A stretch of DNA of 64,000 nt from Myxococcota bacterium (GTDB taxonomy: Bacteria > Myxococcota_A > UBA9160 > UBA4427): contig JAWKRT010000001.1 of the NCBI GenBank assembly GCA_041389495.1, positions 2,170,001 through 2,234,000 of the forward strand, read 5' to 3'. The position numbers and the translations under genes were made by a program. The stretch's first letter is position 1; each line of letters begins with the position of its first letter. Below, one piece after another: positions 40,255 through 48,682 of this stretch. The notes under the pieces are model-generated. The model was not told the DNA's origin. It saw nothing but the letters and a program-made list of their open reading frames with translations, and searched no databases.

Positions 40255-41189
40255 GCCGCAGGCTCCTCGGCGCGGTGGAAACGACCACCGGCGAACACGC
40301 CGTCGCTCGCGTCGACCGAGGCCGGAACGCGCTCACCGTCCCACACGACCGCGCGCGCGAGCCGCGCACCACCCTCGACGATGGCGCCGTCCCCGATCAC
40401 GACGTCGCCGTCGACGCGGGTCGCGCCGGCGAGCGGGTGCGGGTGCGGGGCGTACGAGAGCGCGGGCGGGGAGAGGTTCGCGTCGAGGTACTCGCGCAGG
40501 GTGCCGACGGGCTCCCAGACGAGCTCGTCCGGCGCGAGCAGCGCGCCGCGCACGTCGCGCGCGCCGCGCGCGAGCTCGGGTGCCAGCCAGTCGCGCAGGT
40601 CCTCGAAGGCCGCGTCCTCGCCGCGCGCGGCCGCGACGCGGTCGAGTGCGTCGAAGGCCCGCGGCGAGAACAGCCGGACGCCGACGAAGAGCCCCTCGCG
40701 GACGGCGCCGCCGAGGTCGAAGCTCGCACCGATTCGCCGCACGACTCCCTCCGCGTCGAGGCCGATCGATCCGAAGCGGGCGGCGCGCGGGTCCGACCGC
40801 AGCAGCAGCGTAGCGGCATCGTCGCGCGCGCGGTGTGCGTCGACGAGCGCGTCGAGCCGGGTGTCGATCAGCATGTCGCCCGCGATCACGATCGACGGGT
40901 CGCTCGCGCGCAGGAACCCGGCCGCGCGTGCGATGCCGCCGCCCGTGCCGAGCGGAGCCGGCTCGGGGCTGAACGAGAGTGCGACGCCGGGAGGTCGGCA
41001 GCGCTCCGCCGCCGCGCGCATCAGGTCGGCGCGGTGGTGCAGGTTGACGATGACCTCGGTCACACCCGCCGCAGCGAGCCACTCGAGCAGGTGTGCGACG
41101 AGCGGGACGCCGCGCACGGGCAGGGCGGGCTTCGGTCGCAGCGCCGAGAGCGCCGCGATCCGCGTTCCGAGGCCGGCCGCGAGGATCAT
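40251..41189 (-). CDS. Sugar-1-phosphate nucleotidyltransferase, MurU-like
   Basis: A 312-residue Rossmann-type NTP transferase: MILAAGLGTRIAALSALRPK, ALPVRGVPLVAHLLEWL, LGTGGGIARA and IVIAGDMLID with the metal-binding Asp. The C-terminus (VIGDGAIVEGGARLARAVV) starts a short left-handed helix repeat not present in all MurU. Together with the adjacent AmgK-like kinase it matches the Pseudomonas MurNAc salvage pair, where MurU makes UDP-MurNAc from MurNAc-1-P. A heptose-1-P or glucose-1-P transferase is the alternative. The ATG overlaps the kinase stop (ATGA). Confidence 0.8.
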   Translation of the reverse strand: MILAAGLGTRIAALSALRPKPALPVRGVPLVAHLLEWLAAAGVTEVIVNLHHRADLMRAAAERCRPPGVALSFSPEPAPLGTGGGIARAAGFLRASDPSIVIAGDMLIDTRLDALVDAHRARDDAATLLLRSDPRAARFGSIGLDAEGVVRRIGASFDLGGAVREGLFVGVRLFSPRAFDALDRVAAARGEDAAFEDLRDWLAPELARGARDVRGALLAPDELVWEPVGTLREYLDANLSPPALSYAPHPHPLAGATRVDGDVVIGDGAIVEGGARLARAVVWDGERVPASVDASDGVFAGGRFHRAEEPAA

Positions 41190-42244
41190 CGCGCGCACGG
41201 CGACTCCGGAATGCGCGCGACGAGCTCCGCGAGGTCGGCGAGCGCCGGGCTGCGCGTCGCGAGGGCGGCGGCGGCTCGCTGCAGGCTGCGCACGCCGTTC
41301 GGCACGTACGCGCGGTAGCGCTCGTCGCCGCGCTCGCGCACCGCCCACACGAAACGCGCCGTGTCCTTGCCGACGCGCGAGAGCGTGAGCAGGTCGAAGC
41401 GCTCGCGAAGCTCGGCCTCGGACGGGGCGTCGGGGAGCTGCGGGCGCACGCGCGCGAGCTGCTCGGCGATCTCCTCGTCGGCGAGCGCGACGTGCAGGTC
41501 GCGGAGCAGGCACACGAGGTCGTACTCGGGCGGCGCGAGGAAGGCGCCCTGCAGGTCGATCAGCACGAGCTCCGCGCCCGCGCCGCGATCGACCACGTGG
41601 AGGTTCTGCGCCTTGAAATCGCGGTGTGCGAGCCGCTGCGGTGCGGCGAGTGCGCGATCGGCGACCTCGTCGAACGCGCGATCGACGACGGCCCGCTCCG
41701 CCGCGGTGGCCGCGCGGCCGAACGCCGCCGGAAGCAGCCACGTCGCGACCTGGTCGGCCTTGTAGGCGAAGAGCGCGCGATCGAGGCGGCGCTCGAAGGC
41801 GGCGACGCCCGGCGCCCGTGCCACGCGCTGGAGCTCGGCTGCGATCGCGCAGGCGCGCGCGTAGAGGGCACGGCGTTCGTGCGCCGGCGCCTCGCGCGCG
41901 ACGCGCTCGAGGGTGAGGTCGCCCGCGTCCTCGAGGAGCTCGATGCCGCGCTCGTGCGCGAGCCGGCGCGGAACGGGCAGGCCGCGCGACTCGAGCAACG
42001 CGCGGATCGGCTCGAGCGGCGGCTCGGGCGCGACGCCCGCCGGGCGAAGCGCCGGATCCTCCGGCATGTCGACGCGCGCGATCGCGGTGCGCGGCGCCGA
42101 CGTCCCGAGCGCGCGCGCGCGGAAGAAGCGACGCGCGCCGAGCCCGGCGCGCAGCGGCTCGATCGCGACCGCGCCTGGCTCGACGCCGAACGCGCGCGCG
42201 GCGAGTGCGCGCACGCGCGAGCCGGGATCGTCGTTCGCCGTCAC
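41186..42244 (-). CDS. Cell-wall sugar kinase, AmgK-like (APH/phosphotransferase fold)
   Basis: A 352-residue kinase of the aminoglycoside-phosphotransferase fold: nucleotide loop ALGARRFFRARAL, Brenner's motif LAHRDFKAQNLHVVD and the metal Asp in LVLIDLQGAFLAPPEYDLV. AmgK phosphorylates MurNAc/GlcNAc at the anomeric position, and its gene is usually paired with murU, as here (ATGA overlap). The GTG start overlaps the stop of the SpmAB-fusion gene (GTGA). The pairing is the strongest argument for the function; sequence alone would only support a small-molecule kinase. Confidence 0.8.
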   Translation of the reverse strand: MTANDDPGSRVRALAARAFGVEPGAVAIEPLRAGLGARRFFRARALGTSAPRTAIARVDMPEDPALRPAGVAPEPPLEPIRALLESRGLPVPRRLAHERGIELLEDAGDLTLERVAREAPAHERRALYARACAIAAELQRVARAPGVAAFERRLDRALFAYKADQVATWLLPAAFGRAATAAERAVVDRAFDEVADRALAAPQRLAHRDFKAQNLHVVDRGAGAELVLIDLQGAFLAPPEYDLVCLLRDLHVALADEEIAEQLARVRPQLPDAPSEAELRERFDLLTLSRVGKDTARFVWAVRERGDERYRAYVPNGVRSLQRAAAALATRSPALADLAELVARIPESPCAR

Positions 42245-43554
42245 CCGCCGCTCGCCTGGCCGAACCACCAGTGGCTCGCCGCGACCGCGCCGACGAACCC
42301 GGCGAAGTCGGCCGTCAGGCAGGCGAGCACGGTGTGGCGCGTCGCGCGCACGCCGACGGCGCCGTAGTACACGGCGAGCACGTAGAAGGTCGTCTCGGTC
42401 GAGCCCGCGATCACGCAGGTGAGCTGGCCGACGAAGGAGTCCGGCCCGTACGTCTGGATCGTCTCGACCATGACGCCGGTCGCGCCGCTTCCCGAGAGCG
42501 GGCGGATCAGCGCCATCGGGAGCACCTCGGCGGGCACGCCGAAGCGGCTCGTCAGCGGGTCCAGGAGCCCGATCATCGCCTCGAGCGCCCCCGATGCGCG
42601 CAGCAGGCCCACGGCCACGAGGATCACGACGAGATAGGGAGCGATGCGCACACCGACCTCGAGGCCTTCCTTGGCGCCCTCGACGGCTGAGTCGTACACC
42701 GAGGCGCCGCGGCCGAACCCGAAGAGCACGAGCGACGCGAAGAAGACCGGCATCAGCCAGTCGGTCGCCCACTGCTTGAAGAGGGCGAGGCCGGCGAGCT
42801 CGGAGGTCGCGACGTCGCGGCCCATCACGACGAGGAGCAGGAGCGCGGCCGCGATCGCGGCGACTGCCTGCGCGCGGCTCGCGCGCGCGGGCGGCGCGGC
42901 CTCGGAGGGCGCATCCGCCGCGGTGTCGTCGGCCGCGGTGGCGGGCGGCCGCGTCGCGTCTCCGCGCGGCGCCGCGAACATCGGAAGCCGTCCGAGCGCG
43001 AAGTACGCGGCGATGCCTGCGACGGTCGAGCACGTCGACGCGACGAGCGTCGGGATCCAGATCGAGAACGGATCCGTCGAGCCCTCGACGGCGCGCATCG
43101 TGACCGCTCCGAGCGGGAACAGCGCGACGGCCGACGTGTTGATCGCGAGGAACAGGACCATCGGGTCCGACGCGACGCCGGGCGCCGGGTTGAGGCGGTC
43201 GAGCTCCTTCATCGCCTTGATGCCGAACGGCGTCGCCGCATTGCCGAGCCCGAGCGCGTTCGACGCCATGTTCATGATGATCGCGCCCATCGCAGGGTGG
43301 TCGGGCGGGACGTCGGGGAAGAGGCGCCGGAGCGCCGGGGCGATCGCGCGCGCGAGCAGGTCGCGCAACCCGCCGTCGAAGGCCGCGCGCATCGCACCCA
43401 GGAAGATGGCCATCACGCCGACGATCTTGATCACGAACGCGACGGCGCCGCGCGCGGACTCGATGAGCGCGCCGTTCACCGCGTCGAGCGTGCCGACCCA
43501 TCCGCCGTAGGCGATGGCGACGACGACGAGTGCGATCCAGATCCAGCTGAGCAC
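42241..43554 (-). CDS. SpmA-SpmB fusion protein (nucleoside-recognition/Gate domain membrane protein)
   Basis: A 437-residue polytopic inner-membrane protein with about ten TM segments. The N-terminal half (GALIESARGAVAFVIKIVGV, MNMASNALGLGNAATPFG) matches spore maturation protein A; the C-terminal half (GAKEGLEVGVRIAPYLVVIL, PLSGSGATGVMVE, VIAGSTETTFYVLAVYYG) matches SpmB. An Ala/Pro-rich linker joins them. The fused form is common in non-sporulating Gram-negatives. In Bacillus spmA-spmB lie next to dacB and affect cortex peptidoglycan; here a dacB-type gene is divergent and adjacent. GTG at 43554 is preferred because GGGGG lies upstream; an ORF extension to 43599 is possible. Confidence 0.9.
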   Translation of the reverse strand: MLSWIWIALVVVAIAYGGWVGTLDAVNGALIESARGAVAFVIKIVGVMAIFLGAMRAAFDGGLRDLLARAIAPALRRLFPDVPPDHPAMGAIIMNMASNALGLGNAATPFGIKAMKELDRLNPAPGVASDPMVLFLAINTSAVALFPLGAVTMRAVEGSTDPFSIWIPTLVASTCSTVAGIAAYFALGRLPMFAAPRGDATRPPATAADDTAADAPSEAAPPARASRAQAVAAIAAALLLLVVMGRDVATSELAGLALFKQWATDWLMPVFFASLVLFGFGRGASVYDSAVEGAKEGLEVGVRIAPYLVVILVAVGLLRASGALEAMIGLLDPLTSRFGVPAEVLPMALIRPLSGSGATGVMVETIQTYGPDSFVGQLTCVIAGSTETTFYVLAVYYGAVGVRATRHTVLACLTADFAGFVGAVAASHWWFGQASGG

Positions 43555-43846
43555 GTGCCCCCGACCCTCCGACGCGTTCGCGCCCGCGCTGCGTCGCACG
43601 TGCGAGGCGCCGCGCAGAGCGCGCGGCGTCGTCGCATCACCGCCGGTCGGGGGGAAGGAGGCGGTCGCACCGTGCGGCAGCGGAGCGCCGCGTGCCGCAT
43701 CGGCGCGGGTGGTCTGCGACCTGAACGCGCGTCGAGCGCGTTCGATTGCTGGCCGCGAGGCTCACGGATAAGCTCGAACGCGTCAAGCCGATCGCGGCGC
43801 GCACGGGACGCGCGGACAACCTACAGCTCGATGCGGGGCGCTTCCG

Positions 43847-45418
43847 ATGCGGGCGGGCATGTCGATCCCCCAGGCTGATCGCGCGGGCCTCGCCGCTCCC
43901 GCTCGCCGCACCGGCGCGCTCGCCGCGGCGGCGTGGCTCCGCCGCTCCGCCGTCCGCGTGCTCGCACTCGCGCTGCTCGCGTGGGTCCCGCTGGCCGCCG
44001 GCGGCGCCGCGGCCGCCGACGACGTCGCGGCGCGCGGGCGCGACGCCGCGCTCCGCGCCGCACTCGAACGCAGCCTCGACGTCCAGGCCCTGCGCGGCGC
44101 GCGGGTCGCCGCGCTCGTCGAGGGCGCCGACGGCCGCGTCGTCTTCGCGCGCGATGCGGACCGTCCACTCACCCCCGCCTCCAACGCCAAGATCTTCACG
44201 TCGCTCGCCGCGCTCTCGGCGTTCGGGCCGGCGCACCGCTTCGAGACGCTGCTGCTCGCCGACCGCGAGCCGGACGCCGAGGGCGCCGTCGGCACGCTCG
44301 TCCTCAAGGGGGGCGGCGACCCGGCCCTCAACTCCGAGGACTGGTGGCGCATCGCCGACGGCCTGCGCCGCGCCGGCCTGCGGCGCGTGCGGGGCGACCT
44401 CGTGCTCGACGACTCGCTGTTCGACCGCGAGCTCTGGCACCCGTCGTGGGGGCGGACGTCGGCGCGCGCCTACCACGCGCCCGTGAGCGCGCTCAACGCG
44501 AACTACGGAACGTTCAGCGCCGTCGTGCGGCCCGGCGCGGCGATCGGCAGCCCGGCGATCGTCTCGCTGGCGCCGGCCGTCGACCACCTCCGCCTCGTGA
44601 ACCGCGCCGTGACGCTCGACCCGCGTCGCCAGACGCAGCTGCGCGTCGATCGCGAGGAGGCGGCGGGCAACGAGCTCGTGATCGTGAGCGGCCAGGCCGC
44701 GGCGGACGAGCACGACGTCACGTTCTACCGCAGCGTCGTCGACCCGACGCGCTATGCGGGCTCGGTGCTGCGCGAGCAGCTCGCGCAGGCGGGCGTGCGC
44801 GTCGACGGCGAGCTCCGCGTGGCCCGCGACGGCGCCGAGGCGGCGGGCACCGAGCTGCTCCGGCATCGCGGACGGCCGCTGTCCGAGATCGTCGAGCTGT
44901 GCATGAAGTACAGCAACAACCAGATCGCCGAGGCGCTCGTGAAGCAGCTCGCGCTGCGCGAGGGCGCGCCGCGCGGCAGCTGGAGCGAGGGGATCCCGGC
45001 GTTGCGCCGCCGGCTCGAGTCGCTCGGCGTCGGCGCCGACGGCTTCGACCTCGTCGACGGCTCGGGCCTGTCGTATCACGACCGCGCGACGCCTCGCGCG
45101 CTCGTGCAGGCGATCCGCGCGGGCGAGTCGTCCTTCGCCTTCGGCCCCGAGTGGATGGCCTCGATGCCCATCGCGGACGTCGACGGCACGCTCTCCGACC
45201 GCGCGGCCGGCGCTGCGGGCTGGGTGCGCGCGAAGACGGGAACGCTCACGCGCGTGACCGCGCTCTCCGGGCTCGCCCAGCTCGCCTCCGGCGAGCGCGT
45301 GCGCTTCTCGATCCTCGTGAACGGCTACCGGTCGGGCGACCGAGACGCGATGCGCGCGGTCGACGGGTTCGTCGAGGCGCTCGTGTCGCCGCCGAGCGTG
45401 GCGGCGGGCGGACGCTAG
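43847..45418 (+). CDS. dacB: D-alanyl-D-alanine carboxypeptidase/endopeptidase PBP4
   Basis: A 523-residue periplasmic class C penicillin-binding protein (peptidase S13). An N-terminal Arg-rich region and hydrophobic signal (VLALALLAWVPLAAGGAAAA) precede the mature enzyme. The catalytic triads are in order: SNAK (S112, K115), SNN (S356) and KTGT (K463), with the long S13 insert between them. It trims pentapeptides and cleaves D-Ala-mDAP cross-links. ATG at 43859 (M5) is an alternative start. The 3' end converges on the lytic transglycosylase gene. Confidence 0.94.
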   Translation: MRAGMSIPQADRAGLAAPARRTGALAAAAWLRRSAVRVLALALLAWVPLAAGGAAAADDVAARGRDAALRAALERSLDVQALRGARVAALVEGADGRVVFARDADRPLTPASNAKIFTSLAALSAFGPAHRFETLLLADREPDAEGAVGTLVLKGGGDPALNSEDWWRIADGLRRAGLRRVRGDLVLDDSLFDRELWHPSWGRTSARAYHAPVSALNANYGTFSAVVRPGAAIGSPAIVSLAPAVDHLRLVNRAVTLDPRRQTQLRVDREEAAGNELVIVSGQAAADEHDVTFYRSVVDPTRYAGSVLREQLAQAGVRVDGELRVARDGAEAAGTELLRHRGRPLSEIVELCMKYSNNQIAEALVKQLALREGAPRGSWSEGIPALRRRLESLGVGADGFDLVDGSGLSYHDRATPRALVQAIRAGESSFAFGPEWMASMPIADVDGTLSDRAAGAAGWVRAKTGTLTRVTALSGLAQLASGERVRFSILVNGYRSGDRDAMRAVDGFVEALVSPPSVAAGGR

Positions 45419-45452
45419 GCGCGAGCGGGCCCGCGCGGCTGCGCCGCCTGCG

Positions 45453-46127
45453 TCACGATCCGCGCGTCAGCAGCTGCTCGTGCGCGGCGCGGACCTGCGT
45501 GATGTAGAGCTGCGGCACGTCGGCGCCCGTGCGCAGGCGGTGGTCGATCCGCCCCGGCCCCCAGTTGTAGGCCGCGAGCGCCGTCGCGACGTCGCCCGCA
45601 TAGCGATCCACGAGCTCGCGCAGGTAGGCGGTGCCGAGGCGCACGTTGACGATCGGGTCGAAGAGGGTGTCGGGCCCGTGCCACGCGACGTCCATGCGCG
45701 CGGCGAGCTCGGCGCCCGTCGCCGGCATGATCTGCATGAGCCCGTAGGCGCCGACGTGCGAGACGGCGAAGGCGTAGCCCGCGCTCTCGACGCGGATCAG
45801 TCCGAGCACGAGCAGCGGCTCGAGGTCGTGTCGCCGCGCCTCGACCACGATCGTCCGCGCGACCGCGTCGATCTCGGCGTCGGCGAGGCCGCTGTGTCGC
45901 TCGCGAAGGAAGTGCGCGACCTCGATCTCCACGGCGACGTCGCGCGCCGAGAGGAGCGGCGGCGCGTCGGCCGCGCCGCGCGCGCTCGCGGGCGCCGCGC
46001 CGACCGCGGGCAGCGTGCGCGTTCCGCCGAGTGCGAAGGCGGAGGCCGCGTCGCTGCGGTCGAGCCAGGCGCCGGTGAGCACCGCGAGCCCGAGCAGGGC
46101 CATCGTCGCGAAGAGGGTCTCGCGCAT
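45453..46127 (-). CDS. Lytic transglycosylase, SLT domain (Slt70/MltC-like catalytic domain)
   Basis: A 224-residue exported enzyme: an N-terminal hydrophobic signal/anchor, a linker, then the goose-lysozyme-type SLT domain with catalytic E114 in RVESAGYAF, GLMQIMPAT, LGTAYLRELVDRY and AAYNWGPGR. It cleaves glycan strands non-hydrolytically to give 1,6-anhydro-MurNAc ends, the substrate that, after processing, feeds AnmK. It lies 4 bp downstream of a DUF5658-like gene on the same strand. Confidence 0.92.
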   Translation of the reverse strand: MRETLFATMALLGLAVLTGAWLDRSDAASAFALGGTRTLPAVGAAPASARGAADAPPLLSARDVAVEIEVAHFLRERHSGLADAEIDAVARTIVVEARRHDLEPLLVLGLIRVESAGYAFAVSHVGAYGLMQIMPATGAELAARMDVAWHGPDTLFDPIVNVRLGTAYLRELVDRYAGDVATALAAYNWGPGRIDHRLRTGADVPQLYITQVRAAHEQLLTRGS

Positions 46128-46131
46128 GGTG

Positions 46132-46473
46132 TCAGGCCCCGAACGGCCCGATGCCGAGCTCGGCGATGGCGAACGCGTTGTTGACGACGGCGTAGGCCGT
46201 CGTGACCGCGACCACGCCGAGCATCGCGGTGCGCAGTGCGGGCGCGAAGCGCGTGGTCGTCGCGAGATAGACGAGCGCCGCGAGCGTGACGAGCGAGTCG
46301 ATCAGCAGCCCGGGTACGAGCCCCGTCTGTGCGAAGAGCCATGCGGCAAACGGGTTCGCCTCCGCGACGACCCACCCCTGCACGGGCTCGCGCAGACAGA
46401 GCCACGTCGTGACGTGGTCCGCCGCGGTCAGCAGCGCGATGGCGGCGACGAGGAGCGTGCGGGCAGCGGCCAT
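46132..46473 (-). CDS. DUF5658-like small membrane protein
   Basis: A 113-residue protein with about four TM helices (LLVAAIALLTAADHVTTWL, VPGLLIDSLVTLAALVYL, AMLGVVAVTTAYAVVNN). The TAADHVTTWL and EANPFAAWLF segments resemble the DUF5658 pattern (TLxDxxTT and E.NP). Function unknown. ATG at 46473 is taken rather than the longer ORF because the hydrophobic first helix begins there. Confidence 0.7.
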   Translation of the reverse strand: MAAARTLLVAAIALLTAADHVTTWLCLREPVQGWVVAEANPFAAWLFAQTGLVPGLLIDSLVTLAALVYLATTTRFAPALRTAMLGVVAVTTAYAVVNNAFAIAELGIGPFGA

Positions 46474-46747
46474 CTCGGTGTCGTCTCCCGGCCCGCACCG
46501 CGCGGGCTGCGGGGACAGGGAGCAAGATGCGTGCCCCGCGCCGCGGCGCGCGCCGGAAGTCGAGGCCCGCTCCCGCGTTGGGTCGCCTCCCTGCACGCGC
46601 ACGCGCACGCGCGATCCCGCCGGGACGGCGGACGGTGGGAAGGGCGCTTCCGCTCCGGGGGAAGCGCGCGGGTGGCCGGGGGGGCGCCCGGGCGAGCGAG
46701 CCGGGGTGGCGGGGGCGGGCGGTCCGGCCCGCGCCCGGCGGAGCGAC

Positions 46748-46987
46748 TCAACGCGGGCGCTTCATGCGCCCCTTGCCGAGCAGGAGCCAGTCGAGAGAGA
46801 CGCCCTCCTCGAGCGCGATCCTGACGAGGAAGTCGGCGTGGGGCGTGGTGCCGCTCTCGTAGCGGTTCACGTTCTGCTGGAAGACGCCGAGGTCCCGCGC
46901 GAACTGGCGCTGCGATCGCGCACCGCGCACCTCCGCGATGCGAGAAGCGAGCCCCTTCTTCCAGCGATCGAAACCGTCTGCGCTCAT
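46748..46987 (-). CDS. Small XRE-type helix-turn-helix regulator
   Basis: A 79-residue DNA-binding protein made of a single HTH_3 domain: SQRQFARDLGVFQQNVNRYESGTTPHADFLVRIALEE, then VSLDWLLLGKG. This resembles small phage- or stress-type Cro/CI proteins, with the C-terminal WLLLG typical of the family. GGGGGGAG lies upstream of the ATG. The ORF can be extended far upstream in frame (to 48031), but that part is antisense to rsmD and not genic. A 7-bp dyad at 47043-47060 could be its operator. Confidence 0.85.
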   Translation of the reverse strand: MSADGFDRWKKGLASRIAEVRGARSQRQFARDLGVFQQNVNRYESGTTPHADFLVRIALEEGVSLDWLLLGKGRMKRPR

Positions 46988-47373
46988 GCGCTCCCCCCGA
47001 GCGGCGCGGCCGCCGCGCGCGCCGATGCGGCTCCCCCGACGTCGACGCCGACCGGCGTCGGAGCGTCGCGTCCGCTCCGCGCCGAACAACGCCGCTCGTC
47101 GTCGATTCGACATTCCCGGTGTGCGAAGCCCCGCCGCCGGTGTGCGCCGGGCCGCGTCGCGCGGCGCGCGCCGCGTGGGCGGAGTGCGCGCGGGCGGCAC
47201 TCGGAAGGCCGGACCCCGGAGCGGCGCGCAGTCTACCGGCGGCGTCCGCCCTAGCAAGGCGCTGCCGACGGGCGCACGATGGGACTGCGCCGATGCGGGA
47301 GCGGGTGTGCGAGTGCCGGCCCGGTGGCGACGTCGCGAACGCGTGAACGCGCGCGAAGGATGGAAAGGATGGG
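46988..47373. other. 386-bp divergent intergenic region with a dyad
   Basis: Between the XRE gene (minus) and rsmD (plus). CGACGCC-GACC-GGCGTCG (47043-47060) forms a perfect 7-bp dyad 56-73 bp upstream of the XRE start, a plausible autoregulatory operator. AAGGATGG and AAAGGATGGGG just before 47374 supply the rsmD ribosome binding site. No RNA gene was seen. Confidence 0.4.
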
Positions 47374-47967
47374 GTGGCGGTGCGCGTGATCGGCGGATCG
47401 TTGCGGAGCCGGCGGCTGCGTCCGCCGCCGCACGGCGTGCGGCCGACGACCGACCGCGTGCGCGAGTCCATCTTCGCGGCGCTCGGCGACGTCGGCGGCG
47501 CACGCGTGCTCGATCTCTTCGCCGGCAGCGGCGCGCTCGGCATCGAAGCGCTTTCCCGTGGGGCCGAGCACGCGACGTTCGTCGACGTCGCCCGCGCGAG
47601 CATCGCCTGCGTGCGGCGCAACCTCGACGATCTCGGGCTCGTCGGCCTCGCGCGCGTCGAGCCCGGCGACGCGCTGCGCGCGCTCCGGACGTTCGCGCGC
47701 CGCGGCGAGCGCTTCGACCTCGTCTTCCTCGACCCGCCCTACGACGCTGGCTTGTACGAGCCCGCGCTCGCCGCGCTCGCCGCCGAAGCGATCCTCGCGC
47801 CCGGCGGGCTCGCGGTGGTCGAGCGCGCGCGCCGCAGCCCCCTCGAAGCCAGCTCGCTCGTTGGCTACATCGTCGAGCGCGAGCGAGCCTACGGCGACAC
47901 CGCGGTCGACCTGCTGCGCACCCACGACGGCGACGGCTCGCCCGACGCGAGCGAAAAGGGGGCCTGA
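47374..47967 (+). CDS. rsmD: 16S rRNA (guanine-966 N2)-methyltransferase
   Basis: A 197-residue SAM-dependent rRNA methyltransferase acting on the 30S subunit. RsmD signatures are RVIGGSLRSRRLRPP, VRPTTDRVRESIFAAL, LDLFAGSGALGIEALSRGA and catalytic FLDPPYDAGLY. The start could be GTG at 47374 or a second GTG two codons later; the first has GGATGG upstream. It is followed 8 nt later by coaD, the conserved rsmD-coaD order. Confidence 0.95.
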   Translation: MAVRVIGGSLRSRRLRPPPHGVRPTTDRVRESIFAALGDVGGARVLDLFAGSGALGIEALSRGAEHATFVDVARASIACVRRNLDDLGLVGLARVEPGDALRALRTFARRGERFDLVFLDPPYDAGLYEPALAALAAEAILAPGGLAVVERARRSPLEASSLVGYIVERERAYGDTAVDLLRTHDGDGSPDASEKGA

Positions 47968-47975
47968 ATCCCGAC

Positions 47976-48476
47976 ATGGCGAAGGCCACGCCTCGGCTCG
48001 CGCTCTTTCCCGCGAGCTTCGACCCCATCACGAACGGTCACCTCGACCTCATCAAGCGGAGTCTCGAGGTCTTCGACGAGGTGATCGTCGCGGTCGCCGA
48101 GAACATCGGGAAGAACGCGACGTTCACGCTCGACGAGAGGATGGCGATGCTGCGCGAGGTGCTCGCCGAGCACCCGGGCGCGCGCGCCGAGAGCTTCGAC
48201 GGGCTGATGGTCGACTACGCCAAGCGCATCGGCGCGACGGCGGTGATCCGAGGCCTGCGCGCCATCGCCGACTTCGAGTACGAGTTCGAGATGGCGCTCA
48301 TGAACAAGCACCTCTACCCGAGCATCGAGATCCTGTTCATGATGTCGAGCCAGGAGTACCTGTACGTGAGCTCGTCGCGGCTCAAGGAGCTGGTGCGCTT
48401 CGGCGTGTCGATCGACGAGTTCGTGCCGGGCGTGGTCGCGAAGGCCCTGCGCGAGAAGCTCGGCCGGCCGCGCTAG
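47976..48476 (+). CDS. coaD: Phosphopantetheine adenylyltransferase
   Basis: Transfers AMP to 4'-phosphopantetheine, the penultimate step of CoA synthesis. A 166-residue nucleotidyltransferase: LFPASFDPITNGHLDLIKR with the T/HxGH-type site NGH, IRGLRAIADFEYEFEMALMN and MMSSQEYLYVSSSRLKEL. The usual start YPGTFDP is FPASFDP here. It follows rsmD closely and probably shares its promoter. Confidence 0.96.
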   Translation: MAKATPRLALFPASFDPITNGHLDLIKRSLEVFDEVIVAVAENIGKNATFTLDERMAMLREVLAEHPGARAESFDGLMVDYAKRIGATAVIRGLRAIADFEYEFEMALMNKHLYPSIEILFMMSSQEYLYVSSSRLKELVRFGVSIDEFVPGVVAKALREKLGRPR

Positions 48477-48620
48477 GCGGCGCGCGGTACGCGCCCCGCC
48501 GCGGCGCTCGGGCGGGCGGCCGCGACGCGCGCAGCCGCTCCTTTCGTTTGGGGGACCGGGCTTTTCCGGTAAGCTCGCCGCCGTCCTCGCGGGAACCGGT
48601 CGCGGCTCCGCAGTCCGGGC

Positions 48621-48672
48621 CGTCCGGGGACAGCGTCCGGGGACGGCGTCCGGGGACAGCGTCCGGGAACAG
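48621..48672. repeat. Four tandem copies of a 13-bp repeat
   Basis: CGTCCGGGGACAG repeated four times at 48621, 48634, 48647 and 48660, with single-base variants (copy 2 ends GG, copy 4 has an A at position 9). It ends 10 bp before the coaBC ATG and overlaps the region of its ribosome binding site. Confidence 0.9.
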
Positions 48673-48682
48673 GGGGTAGTGG

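Noticed and set aside
42241..43554. The SpmA/SpmB homologue as evidence of sporulation
   Set aside because: Fused SpmAB proteins are common in non-sporulating bacteria, and no sporulation gene set is present.
46748..48031. A 427-residue form of the XRE protein
   Set aside because: Only the last 79 residues form a protein domain; the rest is antisense to rsmD and Arg-rich. An ATG with a strong ribosome binding site begins the short form.
48621..48672. Tandem 13-bp repeats as a CRISPR array
   Set aside because: The units are directly adjacent with no spacers, are too short, and no cas gene is nearby.
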